Shown here in pieces: positions 9,171-18,789 of a DNA stretch of 64,000 bases. Every line of letters begins with the position of its first letter. The stretch's first letter is position 1. The translations under genes were made by a program, and so were the position numbers. The stretch spans positions 248,001-312,000 of the forward strand of contig NZ_CAKLBP010000004.1 of assembly GCF_920984665.1 (NCBI RefSeq), written 5' to 3'. A model generated the notes under the pieces. That model ran no database searches. It was not told the origin of the DNA and saw only the letters and a list, made by a program, of their open reading frames with translations. The DNA is from Pedobacter sp. Leaf170. GTDB taxonomy: Bacteria; Bacteroidota; Bacteroidia; Sphingobacteriales; Sphingobacteriaceae.

Positions 9171-9863
9171 ATGATACTAGAAGTTAAGAATTTACAAAAA
9201 GTTTATGGCGATAAAACCGTTGTAAACATTCAGGATTTAAATATCGAAGCCGGAGAAACTGTTGGTTTAGTAGGCAATAATGGCGCTGGTAAAACAACAT
9301 TCTTTCGGATGCTTTTAGATTTAATTCGCCCAACCAGTGGCGAAGTATTATCAAAAGGCGAGAACGTAATGCAAAACGATAATTGGAAAAATTATACCGC
9401 TTCGTTTTTAGATGAGGGTTTTTTAATAGATTACCTCACACCTGAAGAATATTTTACTTTTATTGGCAGCTTGCACAATTTAAGCATAGCTGATGTTTCT
9501 GCTTACCTTACACAATATGGGGAATTTTTTAATGGGGAGATTTTAAATAGTGGCAAATATATTCGCGATTTTAGTAAGGGAAACCAGGTAAAAGTTGGTA
9601 TTGCCGCTGCCTTAATGCAAAAGCCAGAAATATTAATTCTGGATGAACCGTTTGCAAATTTAGACCCTACAACGCAAATTCGTTTAAAGAATTTATTAAA
9701 GCTTCAAGCTGGAAGCATGACTACCTTTATCTCTAGTCACGATTTAAACCACGTAACTGATGTTTGTAACCGGATTATTCTTGTAGAAAAAGGCGTAGTT
9801 ATTAAAGATTTTAAAACAGACGAAAATACATTGAAAGAACTGGAAAGTTATTTTTCTGCATAA
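9171..9863 (+). CDS. ABC transporter ATP-binding protein
   Basis: A 230-residue ABC ATPase. Walker A is GNNGAGKTT (about residues 36-44). The signature loop is RDFSKGNQVKVGIAAALMQ, with FSKGN in place of the usual LSGGQ. Walker B is EILILDEPFANLDP, and the H-loop is in TFISSHDLNH. It is translationally close-coupled to the DUF5687 permease (2-bp gap), and a terminator follows at 9891. The degenerate signature is common in ABC-2-type exporter ATPases. The substrate is unknown. Confidence 0.9.
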   Translation: MILEVKNLQKVYGDKTVVNIQDLNIEAGETVGLVGNNGAGKTTFFRMLLDLIRPTSGEVLSKGENVMQNDNWKNYTASFLDEGFLIDYLTPEEYFTFIGSLHNLSIADVSAYLTQYGEFFNGEILNSGKYIRDFSKGNQVKVGIAAALMQKPEILILDEPFANLDPTTQIRLKNLLKLQAGSMTTFISSHDLNHVTDVCNRIILVEKGVVIKDFKTDENTLKELESYFSA

Positions 9864-9890
9864 CCTTGTACTAATAATGATACAAATGAG

Positions 9891-9920
9891 GAGCGTTCTA
9901 CAGCCGGACGCTCTTTTTTT
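9891..9920 (+). terminator. Rho-independent terminator of the DUF5687/ABC operon
   Basis: GAGCGT (9891-9896) pairs with ACGCTC (9908-9913), followed by a run of T. Confidence 0.75.
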
Positions 9921-10037
9921 ATGCTTTAAATTATTCTTTATTGCTCTGAATTAAGAAAATTACACTAATTCTCTACACAGATATTTTTTGGCATTGTGTT
10001 TGAATAATGCAATTCAGAATTATAAATCAAGATTATT

Positions 10038-10715
10038 ATGAATATTTCAAAAGTAAGAATAGCAACATTAAGTATAGGGTTAGCAGTAGGTTCAATGGCA
10101 TTGCAAAGCTGCGATAGTTTAACTAAGACTCAAAAAGGTGCAGGTATTGGTGCTGCTGCAGGTGGTGTAGTGGGTGCATTAATTGGTAAAAAAGCGGGTA
10201 ACACAGCAGTAGGAGCATTAATTGGTGGTGCTATTGGTGGTACAGCTGGTGCATTCATCGGACGTAGAATGGACAGACAAGCAGCTGAAATTCAGAAAGC
10301 CATTCCTAATGCAGAAGTAATTCGTGAGGGAGAAGGTATTATTGTAAAATTTGATAGTGGTATTTTATTCGATTTCGATAAAACTGCTTTAAAAGATGCA
10401 GCAAAAGCAAATGTACAGAGCTTAGCCGCTTCATTAAATCAATATCCTGATACAGATATTAAAGTGATTGGCCACACAGATAGCCGTGGTACTGAACAGT
10501 ATAACCAAGGTTTATCAGAAAGAAGAGCAGCAGCGGTTAAAGCTTATGCAGTTTCTCAAGGTGTACCTTCATCAAGATTAGTAACAATTGGTAAAGGTTT
10601 TGCAGAGCCAATTGCAGATAACGAAACAGATGCTGGCCGTGCGGCTAACCGTCGTGTTGAGATTGTTATTGTTGCAAATGATGCATTAAAATCTACTGCA
10701 CAAAAACAAGGATAA
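10038..10715 (+). CDS. OmpA-family lipoprotein with glycine-zipper segment
   Basis: A 225-residue envelope protein. The signal peptide ends in lipobox LQSC, with the lipidated Cys at residue 25. Residues about 34-78 form a glycine-rich zipper of two hydrophobic hairpins (GAGIGAAAGGVVGALIG and GALIGGAIGGTAGAFIG). The C-terminal OmpA domain carries GHTDSRGTEQYNQGLSERRA and NRRVEI, the peptidoglycan-binding residues. It resembles E. coli YiaD and probably tethers the outer membrane to the cell wall. It is monocistronic with its own strong terminator at 10755. Codon use is smooth and GC-richer than its neighbours, consistent with high expression. Confidence 0.9.
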   Translation: MNISKVRIATLSIGLAVGSMALQSCDSLTKTQKGAGIGAAAGGVVGALIGKKAGNTAVGALIGGAIGGTAGAFIGRRMDRQAAEIQKAIPNAEVIREGEGIIVKFDSGILFDFDKTALKDAAKANVQSLAASLNQYPDTDIKVIGHTDSRGTEQYNQGLSERRAAAVKAYAVSQGVPSSRLVTIGKGFAEPIADNETDAGRAANRRVEIVIVANDALKSTAQKQG

Positions 10716-10754
10716 TTTAAAAATTCCCTCTACCTATGAGGTCATTATATATCC

Positions 10755-10786
10755 AATCCCGATGTCAAAACATCGGGATTTTTTTT
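10755..10786 (+). terminator. terminator of the OmpA-like lipoprotein gene
   Basis: An 11-bp perfect stem AATCCCGATGT / ACATCGGGATT with a 4-nt loop is followed by T8. Confidence 0.85.
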
Positions 10787-10810
10787 GTTTAATATAAAAA
10801 TAATATTACC

Positions 10811-10978
10811 GTTATTTCGACCGCAGTGATAAATCTTTTAAGTTAGGTTTTATGTTTCGCTGCAGTCAATCGAGAAGACGATATTGCTGGTTTTCTTAGC
10901 ACAAATCATTGTGCCTAAACCCGATAGAACCAAATAGCTCCCGATTTTCTCGGGACTATGGGTGATAGCGGGACTGAA
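10811..10978. repeat. intergenic repeat region with TAAACCCGAT element, copy B
   Basis: 10916-10978 begins TAAACCCGAT and ends AGCGGGACTGAA, with an internal CCCGA/TCGGG hairpin. The preceding part (from 10811, TTATTTCGACCGCAGTGAT) looks like another dispersed intergenic repeat of Sphingobacteriaceae; that is recognition, not demonstrated here. No gene lies between 10716 and 11022. Confidence 0.5.
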
Positions 10979-11022
10979 GGCCGCCATAAAAACCAATCGT
11001 TGCTTTTCAAAAAACTATCGTG

Positions 11023-11598
11023 CTATTTCTTTAATTGGTTTATAAACTCAATAAACTTTTTATTAGCGTAATTTGCAATGCCTTCGTTTTTAAAAGCAAA
11101 GCGACCTTTCTTATCAAAAATTACAGTGGTGGGTAAAGACCCGGAAAAAATTTGCTCAGGAATTTGGCTTTCTGCCTTGTAAACAGGCATTTCATATTTT
11201 CTATTAGCCATAAACTTTATCGATTTTGGCAAATCACTATCTGCATCTACGAATAAAAAAACTACATCTTTGTCGTTTTTGAACTGATTATATAATTTAT
11301 TTATTGATGGTAATTCTGCCCTGCAAGGCGGACACCAGGTTGCCCAAAAATTTAGAAAAATTACCTTACCTTCTAAGCTGTGCAGATCAGTTATTTCTCC
11401 TTTTGCATTACTAAATTTTATACCCGACAAATCCATTTTAGGAGTTTCAGTTTTCTCAACTTTTGGCGAGAATAAACCAACTTCCATTAAGCCTCGCATT
11501 AAAAAGGCTTTAGCATCGGGCACAAAAATTATAAGTAAAAAGAAAACGATTAATAAGGTGCTAACTATATTTTTCTTGATGAATTTCATGAGTTTCAA
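11023..11598 (-). CDS. TlpA-like thioredoxin-fold protein
   Basis: A 191-residue protein with an N-terminal membrane anchor (about residues 8-27) and a periplasmic thioredoxin fold. The active site is WATWCPPC, with redox cysteines at 89 and 92. SLPTTVIFDKKGRFAF holds the cis-proline. TlpA/ResA-like proteins reduce or isomerise thiols on exported proteins, often in cytochrome maturation. The start overlaps the stop of the upstream membrane protein by 4 bp, so the two are translationally coupled and may act together. Confidence 0.85.
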   Translation of the reverse strand: MKLMKFIKKNIVSTLLIVFFLLIIFVPDAKAFLMRGLMEVGLFSPKVEKTETPKMDLSGIKFSNAKGEITDLHSLEGKVIFLNFWATWCPPCRAELPSINKLYNQFKNDKDVVFLFVDADSDLPKSIKFMANRKYEMPVYKAESQIPEQIFSGSLPTTVIFDKKGRFAFKNEGIANYANKKFIEFINQLKK

Positions 11599-12032
11599 TT
11601 TATATTATTTTTCTCATTTTTAAAAGCAATAAATACAAACCAAAGATTAACAATTGGTATGGCAAGAACTTTTCCAGGAAATAAAAGTATTTGACTGTAT
11701 ATTATAAAACGGTTAATATCATCGGTATAACGAAACGGATTATCTATAAAACCTAAAAAACCCATATTATCTAAATTGGGTTTTGGGTAAACGTAATAGG
11801 AAACGCATAAATAGATAATTATTAAGCCTGTGATGAGCATTGCGTTAGATAATTCGTAATAGTGAAAGCGATTGAAAGGCCCTATGTAAATGATAAACCC
11901 GACGACAAGAAGTGAAGTTAAACCAGCAGCAAGAATCCAAATTCGTGGCCAGTTTAACCTGCGGTGACCAGTTTCAAAATCACCGGTTGGTCCGGGATTA
12001 TTTATTTCAAATAACCATTCAAATATCGACAT
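11595..12032 (-). CDS. small membrane protein of unknown function
   Basis: A 145-residue protein with three or four hydrophobic segments (about residues 30-51, 63-83, 108-120 and 123-137). I do not recognise the family. The N-terminus NNPGPTGDFETGHRRLNWPR is hydrophilic. The gene lies between hutU (4-bp gap) and the TlpA-like gene (4-bp overlap), so all three are almost certainly on one transcript. The partnership with a thiol-oxidoreductase suggests an envelope role, but no function can be assigned. Confidence 0.75.
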   Translation of the reverse strand: MSIFEWLFEINNPGPTGDFETGHRRLNWPRIWILAAGLTSLLVVGFIIYIGPFNRFHYYELSNAMLITGLIIIYLCVSYYVYPKPNLDNMGFLGFIDNPFRYTDDINRFIIYSQILLFPGKVLAIPIVNLWFVFIAFKNEKNNIN

Positions 12033-12036
12033 TTAT

Positions 12037-13707
12037 CTAATCTTTTAATCCTAACCTAAATTTTCTGGCAGTATCTTTTGCAATGTCGTAACCGGCATCT
12101 GCATGGCGGATAACGCCCATTGCGGGGTCATTATGTAAAACACGTTTTATTCTTTTTTCAGCCTCTGGCGTTCCATCAGCTACGATTACCATACCGGCGT
12201 GGATTGAATAACCAATACCAACGCCACCACCATGATGCAGAGAAACCCAACTCGCACCGCCAGCGGTATTAATCAAGGCATTTAAAATTGGCCAGTCGGC
12301 AACCGCATCAGAGCCATCGAGCATGGCTTCTGTTTCGCGGTTAGGTGAAGCAACCGAGCCGGTATCCAGATGATCTCTACCAATAACAATTGGCGCTTTC
12401 ACCTTTCCTTCTGCAACCAACTTATTAAAAGCAAGTCCGGCTTTTTCTCTTTCGCCTTGCCCTAGCCAGCAAATGCGTGCTGGCAAACCCTGAAAAGCAA
12501 TACGTTCCTGAGCCATTTTTATCCAACGGTGTAAGCTTTCGTTTTCTGGGAAAAGCTCTAATATCAGTTTATCGGTTTGATAAATATCTTGTGGGTCGCC
12601 GCTTAAAGCTGCCCAACGAAATGGTCCTTTTCCTTCACAAAATAAAGGGCGAATGTATGCCGGAACAAAACCTGGAAAATCGAAAGCATTTTGTACGCCA
12701 ACCTCTAAAGCACGACCGCAAAGGTTGTTACCGTAATCAAAAGTGATGGCGCCTCTTTTTTGTAACTCAAGCATCAATTGAACATGTTTTGCCATTGTTG
12801 AATACGATTTTGACACATATTCATCAGGATTATTTTTACGTAAACTAGCCGCTTCTTCAACGTTTAAGCCTTGTGGAAAATAGCCAATTAATGGATCATG
12901 AGCAGATGTTTGGTCGGTTAAAGTATCTGGTGTAATGTTGCTGTCGATCAATCTTTGTAAAAGCTCGACGGCATTGCAAACAACTCCAATAGAAATGGCC
13001 TTTTCATCTTTTGTATATTGTAGTGCCTTATCTATCGCTTCATCTATATCATAAATAATTTCATCGATGTATCTGGTTTCCAAACGCTTCTTAATTCGCC
13101 ATTCTTCAACCTCAGCAGCTAAACAAACGCCTTCATTCATGGTAATGGCTAAAGGTTGTGCCCCGCCCATGCCACCCAAACCTGCAGTAACATTTAGCAT
13201 ACCTTTTAAACTGCCATTGAAATGCTTTTTTGCTAATGCAGCATAAGTTTCATAAGTACCCTGAACAATACCTTGAGAGCCGATGTAAATCCACGAGCCG
13301 GCGGTCATTTGCCCGTACATCATTAAACCTTTATCTTCCAATTCATCGAAATGTTTCTGCGTTGCCCATTTTGGAACAAGTTGTGAGTTGGAAATCAAAA
13401 CCCTAGGTGCATCAGCATGCGTTGGTAACACGGCAACAGGTTTGCCCGATTGGATTAGAAGCGTTTCGTCATTTTCCAAATCCTTAAGTGCAGCTACAAT
13501 TAAACTTAACGATTCCTTATTCCTTGCAGCTTTACCTCTACCACCATAAACGATTAAATCTTCCGGGCGCTCGGCAACATCAGGGTCCAGGTTGTTTAAC
13601 AGCATACGTAAGGCGGCTTCTTGTATCCAACCTTTACAAGTCAGTTCAGCGCCTGTTGGCGTTTGTTTCTGGCTTAAGTTTAAACCATTGGTTAGCTTTG
13701 TCGTCAT
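12037..13707 (-). CDS. hutU: urocanate hydratase
   Basis: The second enzyme of histidine degradation, converting urocanate to imidazolone propionate with tightly bound NAD. The protein has 556 residues from the ATG at 13707. Family stretches visible are [34 protein letters not shown] (NAD site), YGNNLCGRA, and [17 protein letters not shown]. The frame is open 10 codons further to a TTG, but that TTG is part of the -7 box TATCTTTG, so it is unlikely to be translated. It is the first gene of an operon with the small membrane protein and the TlpA-like protein. hutH is 8.5 kb away; hutI and hutG are not in the window. Confidence 0.95.
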   Translation of the reverse strand: MTTKLTNGLNLSQKQTPTGAELTCKGWIQEAALRMLLNNLDPDVAERPEDLIVYGGRGKAARNKESLSLIVAALKDLENDETLLIQSGKPVAVLPTHADAPRVLISNSQLVPKWATQKHFDELEDKGLMMYGQMTAGSWIYIGSQGIVQGTYETYAALAKKHFNGSLKGMLNVTAGLGGMGGAQPLAITMNEGVCLAAEVEEWRIKKRLETRYIDEIIYDIDEAIDKALQYTKDEKAISIGVVCNAVELLQRLIDSNITPDTLTDQTSAHDPLIGYFPQGLNVEEAASLRKNNPDEYVSKSYSTMAKHVQLMLELQKRGAITFDYGNNLCGRALEVGVQNAFDFPGFVPAYIRPLFCEGKGPFRWAALSGDPQDIYQTDKLILELFPENESLHRWIKMAQERIAFQGLPARICWLGQGEREKAGLAFNKLVAEGKVKAPIVIGRDHLDTGSVASPNRETEAMLDGSDAVADWPILNALINTAGGASWVSLHHGGGVGIGYSIHAGMVIVADGTPEAEKRIKRVLHNDPAMGVIRHADAGYDIAKDTARKFRLGLKD

Positions 13708-13734
13708 AATTACTATAAAGGCAATGTTACTTTC

Positions 13735-13742
13735 CAAAGATA
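13735..13742 (-). promoter_or_regulatory. -7 box TATCTTTG of the hutU operon
   Basis: TAnnTTTG match on the minus strand, 27 nt before the hutU ATG. It is divergent from the box at 13763-13770. Confidence 0.6.
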
Positions 13743-13762
13743 TATAATTGCATACTAATTGC

Positions 13763-13770
13763 TAATTTTG
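13763..13770 (+). promoter_or_regulatory. -7 box TAATTTTG of the His/Cys-rich small gene
   Basis: TAnnTTTG match ending 5 nt before the TTG start at 13776. It supports that start and suggests a leaderless message. Confidence 0.55.
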
Positions 13771-13775
13771 GCAAG

Positions 13776-14108
13776 TTGAAAAAGCACAAGCAACATATTA
13801 ACCATTTGCTATCGGTATTTATGCTGATGGTTTTTGCTATTGCATTAACGCCATGGAATATTATCCACCATCACCAGCAAGCGCCGGTAACGGTAAAGGA
13901 AGTTAACTGTAAACATTTAAGCCATGTACAGGCGCATGCAGATAACTGTCTAATTTGTAATGCCGGCTTTGAAAAGAACTATGTTCATACCGCGTTTCTT
14001 TATAAAATTTACCTTTCGGTAAAAATATTCGGACAAACCGAAGCCACTTTAAAAAGTTTTTACACCGAGATAAAGCGAACCTCGTTACGAGGACCACCGC
14101 TGGTTTAA
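13776..14108 (+). CDS. small His/Cys-rich membrane-anchored protein of unknown function
   Basis: A 110-residue protein from a TTG start: MKKHKQHINH, then one hydrophobic segment (about residues 11-27), then HHH at 31-33 and a cluster C45, H47, H50, H54, C58, C61 (including CLIC). The charged N-terminus and single transmembrane or signal segment put the rest outside the cytoplasm. The His/Cys cluster is suitable for binding a metal ion or haem; this is inference. It precedes the TonB receptor gene by 116 bp on the same strand and is probably functionally linked. I do not recognise the family. Confidence 0.65.
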   Translation: MKKHKQHINHLLSVFMLMVFAIALTPWNIIHHHQQAPVTVKEVNCKHLSHVQAHADNCLICNAGFEKNYVHTAFLYKIYLSVKIFGQTEATLKSFYTEIKRTSLRGPPLV

Positions 14109-14224
14109 TTTTTTCTTCTGAGGCATATTCATGCCACAACAATTATTCATTTTTTATTGTGAGATAGAAAAGGCATCGCTTTGCATGCTTAAATTTTCTA
14201 TTTCAAAATTTTAAACAAACAGAC

Positions 14225-16540
14225 ATGAAAAAATTACAGCTTATAGGCTTCGTAATTCTATATACATTATTTAGCATTAACACTTTTGCCAACACCCTGC
14301 AAGATATAAAAGGTAAAGTTCTTGATTCGGAAAGTAACCAGCCATTGCCAGGTGCTACCATATTTATTCCCGATTTGAAAGTTACCGCCGTAACCAATGC
14401 CGATGGAGAATTTACTTTGAAAAACCTTCCATCAAAAGGAACTTATCTTGTTGAAGTTCATTACATTGGATATAAAGAAGTTGCAAAACTTGTAAATTTT
14501 AGCAGTACAGCTCCAATTGAATTTTCGTTAAAATCTACAGCGATTGAAACCAAAGAAGTAGTAATTACCGGAACGCTGATTAGTAGTACAAGCAGACGAA
14601 ACAGCGCTTCATCTGCAGTTGTAGGGAAAGACCAACTTTTAGCACCATCTACAAATCTAATTGATGCATTAGCTAAAGTTCCGGGGGTTTCGCAAATTAC
14701 CACGGGTCCATCAATCTCAAAACCAGTTATAAGAGGTTTAGGCTATAACAGGATTGTAACTTTAGATGATGGAATTAAACAACAAGGGCAACAATGGGGC
14801 GATGAACACGGAATAGAAATCGACCAGTTTAAATCTGACCGGGTAGAAATTTTACGTGGTGCTGCATCATTAATGTATGGTTCGGATGCACTTGGTGGCG
14901 TTATAAATTTACTAGAGCCTAGCACCGCACCAGAAGGGCAAGTGAAAGGTGAGTTTGTAACCAATTACTCGACCAACAACGGCTTAACCGCAAATTCATT
15001 AATGCTGAATGGCAATGAAAATGGCTTTGTGTGGAGAGCCAGGGGTACTTATAAAAATGCCCACTCTTTTAACACACCCACAGGTTATTTCCCAAATTCT
15101 GGTTTTAATGAAACTGCTTTAAGTGGAATGGTTGGCTTAAATAAAAGCTGGGGATACACGCATTTAAACGTTTCAAATTTTAGAAATAACATTGGTTTTT
15201 TTGAAGGAGGAACAGATGCCAATGGAAATTTTGTTAAAGAAGATGGCGACCCGTTTTTAGATAGCGATTTTAAAAGCAGAACTTTAGATTACCCTCGGCA
15301 GGACATTAGACATTTTAAAATTGCTTTAAATAACAATTTTGTTTTAGGTAATGGCAATTTAAAAGCTGATTTTGGTTACCAGCAAAATCAACGTAGAGAA
15401 TTGGAAGACGGACCAGACCCATCATTATTTTTCGACCTTAAAACTTACACAGGCGATTTAAAATACTACATCCACGAAACGAATGGATGGCAGCCAGTTT
15501 TTGGTTTAAGTGCCGATGCAGGCAAAAGCTTAAACAAAGGCGAAGAGTTTTTAGTGCCAGATTATAATACTTATGGTATTGGTGCTTTTGCTTATGCAAA
15601 AAAGAACTGGGAAAAAAACACTTTCAGGATTGGCGCACGTTATGATTTTCGTAAAAATAACGGAAAACAATTAATTGCCGAAGGCGAAGAAGTTTTTGCG
15701 CCGTTTGAAAATAAATTTTCGAATGTTAGCGGTGCTTTAGGCTTTACGCATCAGTTTAATGATGAATTGAATTTTAAAGCAAACGCTGGTTCTGCATTCA
15801 GGGCACCAAACCCGGCAGAATTAGGCTCGAATGGTATTCATGAAGGAACTTTTAGATATGAAATCGGCAATGCAAATTTAAGTCCGGAGCGCAGTTACCA
15901 GGTTGATGCCGCCTTAGAATATGAGGGTAAAATTGTAAGCGCTAGCGCGAGCATTTACAACAACTACGTTGATAATTTTATTTATGCATCAAACAATGGC
16001 GAAACCATTGTTGCCGAAGGCGATGTTTACCCTGTTTACAGATACGGACAAGTTAATGCGAACCTTTATGGGGCTGAGGCAACGTTAACCATTCACCCGG
16101 TTTCTTTCATTCATTTTGAAAATACTTTCGGTTATGTACATGCGCAAAACACTACGCTAAATCGTCCTTTGGCTTTTATCCCGGCAGGTACATTAAGAAA
16201 TGAGTTACGTTTTGAACCAAAAATTAAAGGTACAAATGATGCGTATGTTTCTGTTGGAATTAATTCTGCTTTCAAACAAAATCGTGTTGACGATGTTTTC
16301 GAAACGCCAACAAGTGGTTACACACTTTTAAATGCCGGAATTGGCGCAACCTTTAACTTAGGCAAACAGCCGATACGTTTTTCAGTATCGGCAAATAATT
16401 TATTAAATCAAAGATATTATGATGCTCTGAGCAGATATAAACCTGGTCGCTTCGACTATGAAAACCCGAGTCTTGGTGTTTTTAACCCAGGAAGAAATAT
16501 AACCTTTGGGTTGTATGTGCCATTTACTTTGGCAAAATAA
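14225..16540 (+). CDS. TonB-dependent outer-membrane receptor, CarboxypepD-reg type
   Basis: A 771-residue outer-membrane beta-barrel protein. The signal peptide ends near ANT (residues 1-22). A CarboxypepD-like domain follows (about 28-105, GKVLDSESNQPLPGATIFIP). The plug domain carries LIDALAKVPGVSQI, RGLGYNRIVTLDDGIKQQ and EILRGAASLMYGSDALGGVI. The barrel ends FGLYVPFTLAK. There is no SusD partner, so glycan uptake is unlikely. The plug loop QQWGDEHGIEID and the upstream His/Cys-rich protein point to a metal or metal complex; this is inference. A shared terminator lies at 16567. Confidence 0.9.
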   Translation: MKKLQLIGFVILYTLFSINTFANTLQDIKGKVLDSESNQPLPGATIFIPDLKVTAVTNADGEFTLKNLPSKGTYLVEVHYIGYKEVAKLVNFSSTAPIEFSLKSTAIETKEVVITGTLISSTSRRNSASSAVVGKDQLLAPSTNLIDALAKVPGVSQITTGPSISKPVIRGLGYNRIVTLDDGIKQQGQQWGDEHGIEIDQFKSDRVEILRGAASLMYGSDALGGVINLLEPSTAPEGQVKGEFVTNYSTNNGLTANSLMLNGNENGFVWRARGTYKNAHSFNTPTGYFPNSGFNETALSGMVGLNKSWGYTHLNVSNFRNNIGFFEGGTDANGNFVKEDGDPFLDSDFKSRTLDYPRQDIRHFKIALNNNFVLGNGNLKADFGYQQNQRRELEDGPDPSLFFDLKTYTGDLKYYIHETNGWQPVFGLSADAGKSLNKGEEFLVPDYNTYGIGAFAYAKKNWEKNTFRIGARYDFRKNNGKQLIAEGEEVFAPFENKFSNVSGALGFTHQFNDELNFKANAGSAFRAPNPAELGSNGIHEGTFRYEIGNANLSPERSYQVDAALEYEGKIVSASASIYNNYVDNFIYASNNGETIVAEGDVYPVYRYGQVNANLYGAEATLTIHPVSFIHFENTFGYVHAQNTTLNRPLAFIPAGTLRNELRFEPKIKGTNDAYVSVGINSAFKQNRVDDVFETPTSGYTLLNAGIGATFNLGKQPIRFSVSANNLLNQRYYDALSRYKPGRFDYENPSLGVFNPGRNITFGLYVPFTLAK

Positions 16541-16566
16541 CGAGGAAGATCATCCCGATTTAACTC

Positions 16567-16598
16567 AAAAACGCTCCCGATTTATTGGGAGCGTTTTT
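16567..16598. terminator. bidirectional terminator between TonB receptor and namA-like gene
   Basis: A 12-bp perfect stem AAAAACGCTCCC / GGGAGCGTTTTT with an 8-nt loop. It is U-rich on both strands and lies between convergent genes. Confidence 0.85.
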
Positions 16599-16607
16599 TA
16601 TGAAAAC

Positions 16608-17687
16608 CTATTTTTTAAAAGTTTCTCTTTTAGCTCTTACATATTGATTTGGCCATTCAATATTATCACCTAAAGTCTGTGCGGCATGAGTTGGAAAATA
16701 AGCATCTCTTAAAGATTCGCGAGCAATAAAAATCAAATCGGCTTTTCCTTGCTGCAAAATATCCTCTGCCTGATTTGCATCTACAATAACACCTACAGCA
16801 CCAGTGTAAATACCAATTTCATTGCGGATTTTATCGGCAAAAGGAACCTGATAATTTGGTCCTGCCGGGATAAACGCATCCGGAACGTTGCCACCAGATG
16901 AGGTATCAATTAAATCAACGCCTTTATCTTTTAAAACCGCAGCCAGTTGCAACGAATCATTTTCATTCCATCCACCTTCTGTCCAATCTGTTGCAGAAAT
17001 GCGTACAAATAATGGTAATTCCTGTGGCCAAACCGATTGCACTGCCTCAACAACATCTATCACGAAACGAATTCTGTTTTCGAAACTTCCGCCATAAATA
17101 TCATTTCGTTTATTGCTAATCGGACTAAAAAACTGATGTAAAAGATAACCATGTGCCGCATGAACTTCTACAACTTTATAGCCTGCTTCTACTGCTCGCT
17201 TTGCCGCAGCTCTAAATGCAGAAACAATTTCCTGAATTTCTTCAATACTCAATTCATGTGGTGCTTTCTGACCGCTTTTAAACGGAACTGGAGATGGCGC
17301 AACTGTTTGCCAACTGTTTTCTCCTTCGGCGATTTGTTCTCCACCGTTCCATGGCAACTCGCAACTTGCCTTTCTTCCCGCGTGAGCCAATTGAATACCG
17401 GCAATTGCTCCGTTTTCATGAATAAAAGATACAATTTGCTTTAATTTATCGAGCTGTTCATCTTTCCAGATACCTAAATCTGCATGAGTAATTCTACCTT
17501 CTGGCACTACAGCTGTAGCTTCCTGAATGATTAATCCGGCGCCACCAACAGCTCTGCTTCCAAGATGCACTAAATGCCAATCGTTCGCAAAACCATCTAC
17601 CGCCGAATACTGGCACATCGGTGAGATTACAATCCTATTTTTTAGGGTGATATCCTTTAACTTAAAAGGAGAAAATAATTTAGACAT
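16608..17687 (-). CDS. NADH:flavin oxidoreductase, old yellow enzyme (YqjM/NamA-like)
   Basis: A 359-residue FMN-dependent ene-reductase of the YqjM/XenA branch. The N-terminus has ISPMCQYSAVDG with the redox-tuning Cys at residue 25. The flavin/substrate histidine pair is in EVHAAHGYLLHQFF, followed by NKRNDIYGGSFENRIRF and the FMN phosphate site near YTGAVGVIVDANQAE. It reduces activated C=C bonds of enones or nitro compounds with NAD(P)H. It is a single gene; the aldo/keto reductase gene upstream is 111 bp away with no obvious coupling. Confidence 0.9.
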   Translation of the reverse strand: MSKLFSPFKLKDITLKNRIVISPMCQYSAVDGFANDWHLVHLGSRAVGGAGLIIQEATAVVPEGRITHADLGIWKDEQLDKLKQIVSFIHENGAIAGIQLAHAGRKASCELPWNGGEQIAEGENSWQTVAPSPVPFKSGQKAPHELSIEEIQEIVSAFRAAAKRAVEAGYKVVEVHAAHGYLLHQFFSPISNKRNDIYGGSFENRIRFVIDVVEAVQSVWPQELPLFVRISATDWTEGGWNENDSLQLAAVLKDKGVDLIDTSSGGNVPDAFIPAGPNYQVPFADKIRNEIGIYTGAVGVIVDANQAEDILQQGKADLIFIARESLRDAYFPTHAAQTLGDNIEWPNQYVRAKRETFKK

Positions 17688-17798
17688 GCGTGTTTTGATT
17701 TTTGTAATATATTGAAATATGTAAGTCTGAGCCTATCGGAGACTTAATAATTGTATTCGAAAGGCTCAAACTGACAAGTAAAAGTAGTAAGCTTGAAT

Positions 17799-18788
17799 TT
17801 AAAATCCTGCGTTTTTAAGTTCTTTGTTTATAAATTCAATTTCTTCAGAACTTAATTTTACTTTTACTGCCTCAGCATTTTGTTTAGATTGATCTGCATT
17901 TCTGGCACCTGCCAAGGCTATTGTTATACCAGGTCTTTCAATTGTCCAACGCAAAACCAATTGAGACAATGTTGCATTTTTTTCATCAGCCAAAGGCTTA
18001 ATTTTTGCCAAAAAAGCATTTGTTTTTTCTATGCTTTCTGGCGTGAAAAATGGGTTTCCCTGACGATGATCTCCTGCTTCAAATTTATGGTCTGCTTTTA
18101 ATTTACCTGTCAATAAGCCTCTTTCCATTGGGCTGTAAGCCAAAACAGCTTTGTTTTTTTTAATACAATATGGCACGGTTTCGTCCTCAACACCACGATT
18201 AACCATACTGAATGGAATTTGATTTGAAACAATTTCCAAGGTCTTATCAGCTTCTTTTAGTTGCGCTACATCGTAATTACAAACTCCGGCGTAACGAACT
18301 TTTCCTTGCTCAATTAATTTGCTCACCGCTTCAAAAGTTTCGCTAATTGGAGTTGTTGTATCTGGCCAATGAATTTGATATAAATCGATGTAATCTGTGC
18401 CTAATCTTTTTAAAGACTGTTCACATTCGTAAATCACACTTTCTTTACCTGCATATTTGTAAATATCAATCTCCTTACCAGAATTATCTTTGCTCTTGAA
18501 ACCAAAGTCGCCTTTGGCTAAATCCCAACGCATCCCAAATTTGGTAACAATTTGCAATTTGTCTCTCGAGATTCCTTTAATTGCATCACCAACAATTTCT
18601 TCACTATCACCTTGACCGTAAATTGGAGCGGTATCTATAGAAGTTACACCTAAATCATACGAAGCTTTGATGGCTTCTATTGCATCATTTCTATCAGTGC
18701 TTCCCCACATCCAACCACCGGCGGCCCATGCACCGAACGTAATTACCGAAAGTTCTAAATCTGAATTTCCAATTCTTCTGTATTCCAT
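17799..18788 (-). CDS. aldo/keto reductase
   Basis: A 329-residue TIM-barrel NADP-dependent reductase. Catalytic tetrad candidates are Asp in SIDTAPIYG, Tyr in the same segment, Lys in IVTKFG and His in YQIHWPD. The NADP-binding end is GARNADQSKQNAEA. It resembles the YajO/Tas-like general stress group; the substrate is not known. The start is 1 bp after the stop of the DoxX-family gene, so the two are translationally coupled. Confidence 0.9.
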   Translation of the reverse strand: MEYRRIGNSDLELSVITFGAWAAGGWMWGSTDRNDAIEAIKASYDLGVTSIDTAPIYGQGDSEEIVGDAIKGISRDKLQIVTKFGMRWDLAKGDFGFKSKDNSGKEIDIYKYAGKESVIYECEQSLKRLGTDYIDLYQIHWPDTTTPISETFEAVSKLIEQGKVRYAGVCNYDVAQLKEADKTLEIVSNQIPFSMVNRGVEDETVPYCIKKNKAVLAYSPMERGLLTGKLKADHKFEAGDHRQGNPFFTPESIEKTNAFLAKIKPLADEKNATLSQLVLRWTIERPGITIALAGARNADQSKQNAEAVKVKLSSEEIEFINKELKNAGF

Positions 18789-18789
18789 A

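Noticed and set aside
17700..17798. Terminator between the old yellow enzyme and aldo/keto reductase genes
   Set aside because: Only a 6-bp GAGCCT/AGGCTC pairing with a long loop and no T-run is seen.
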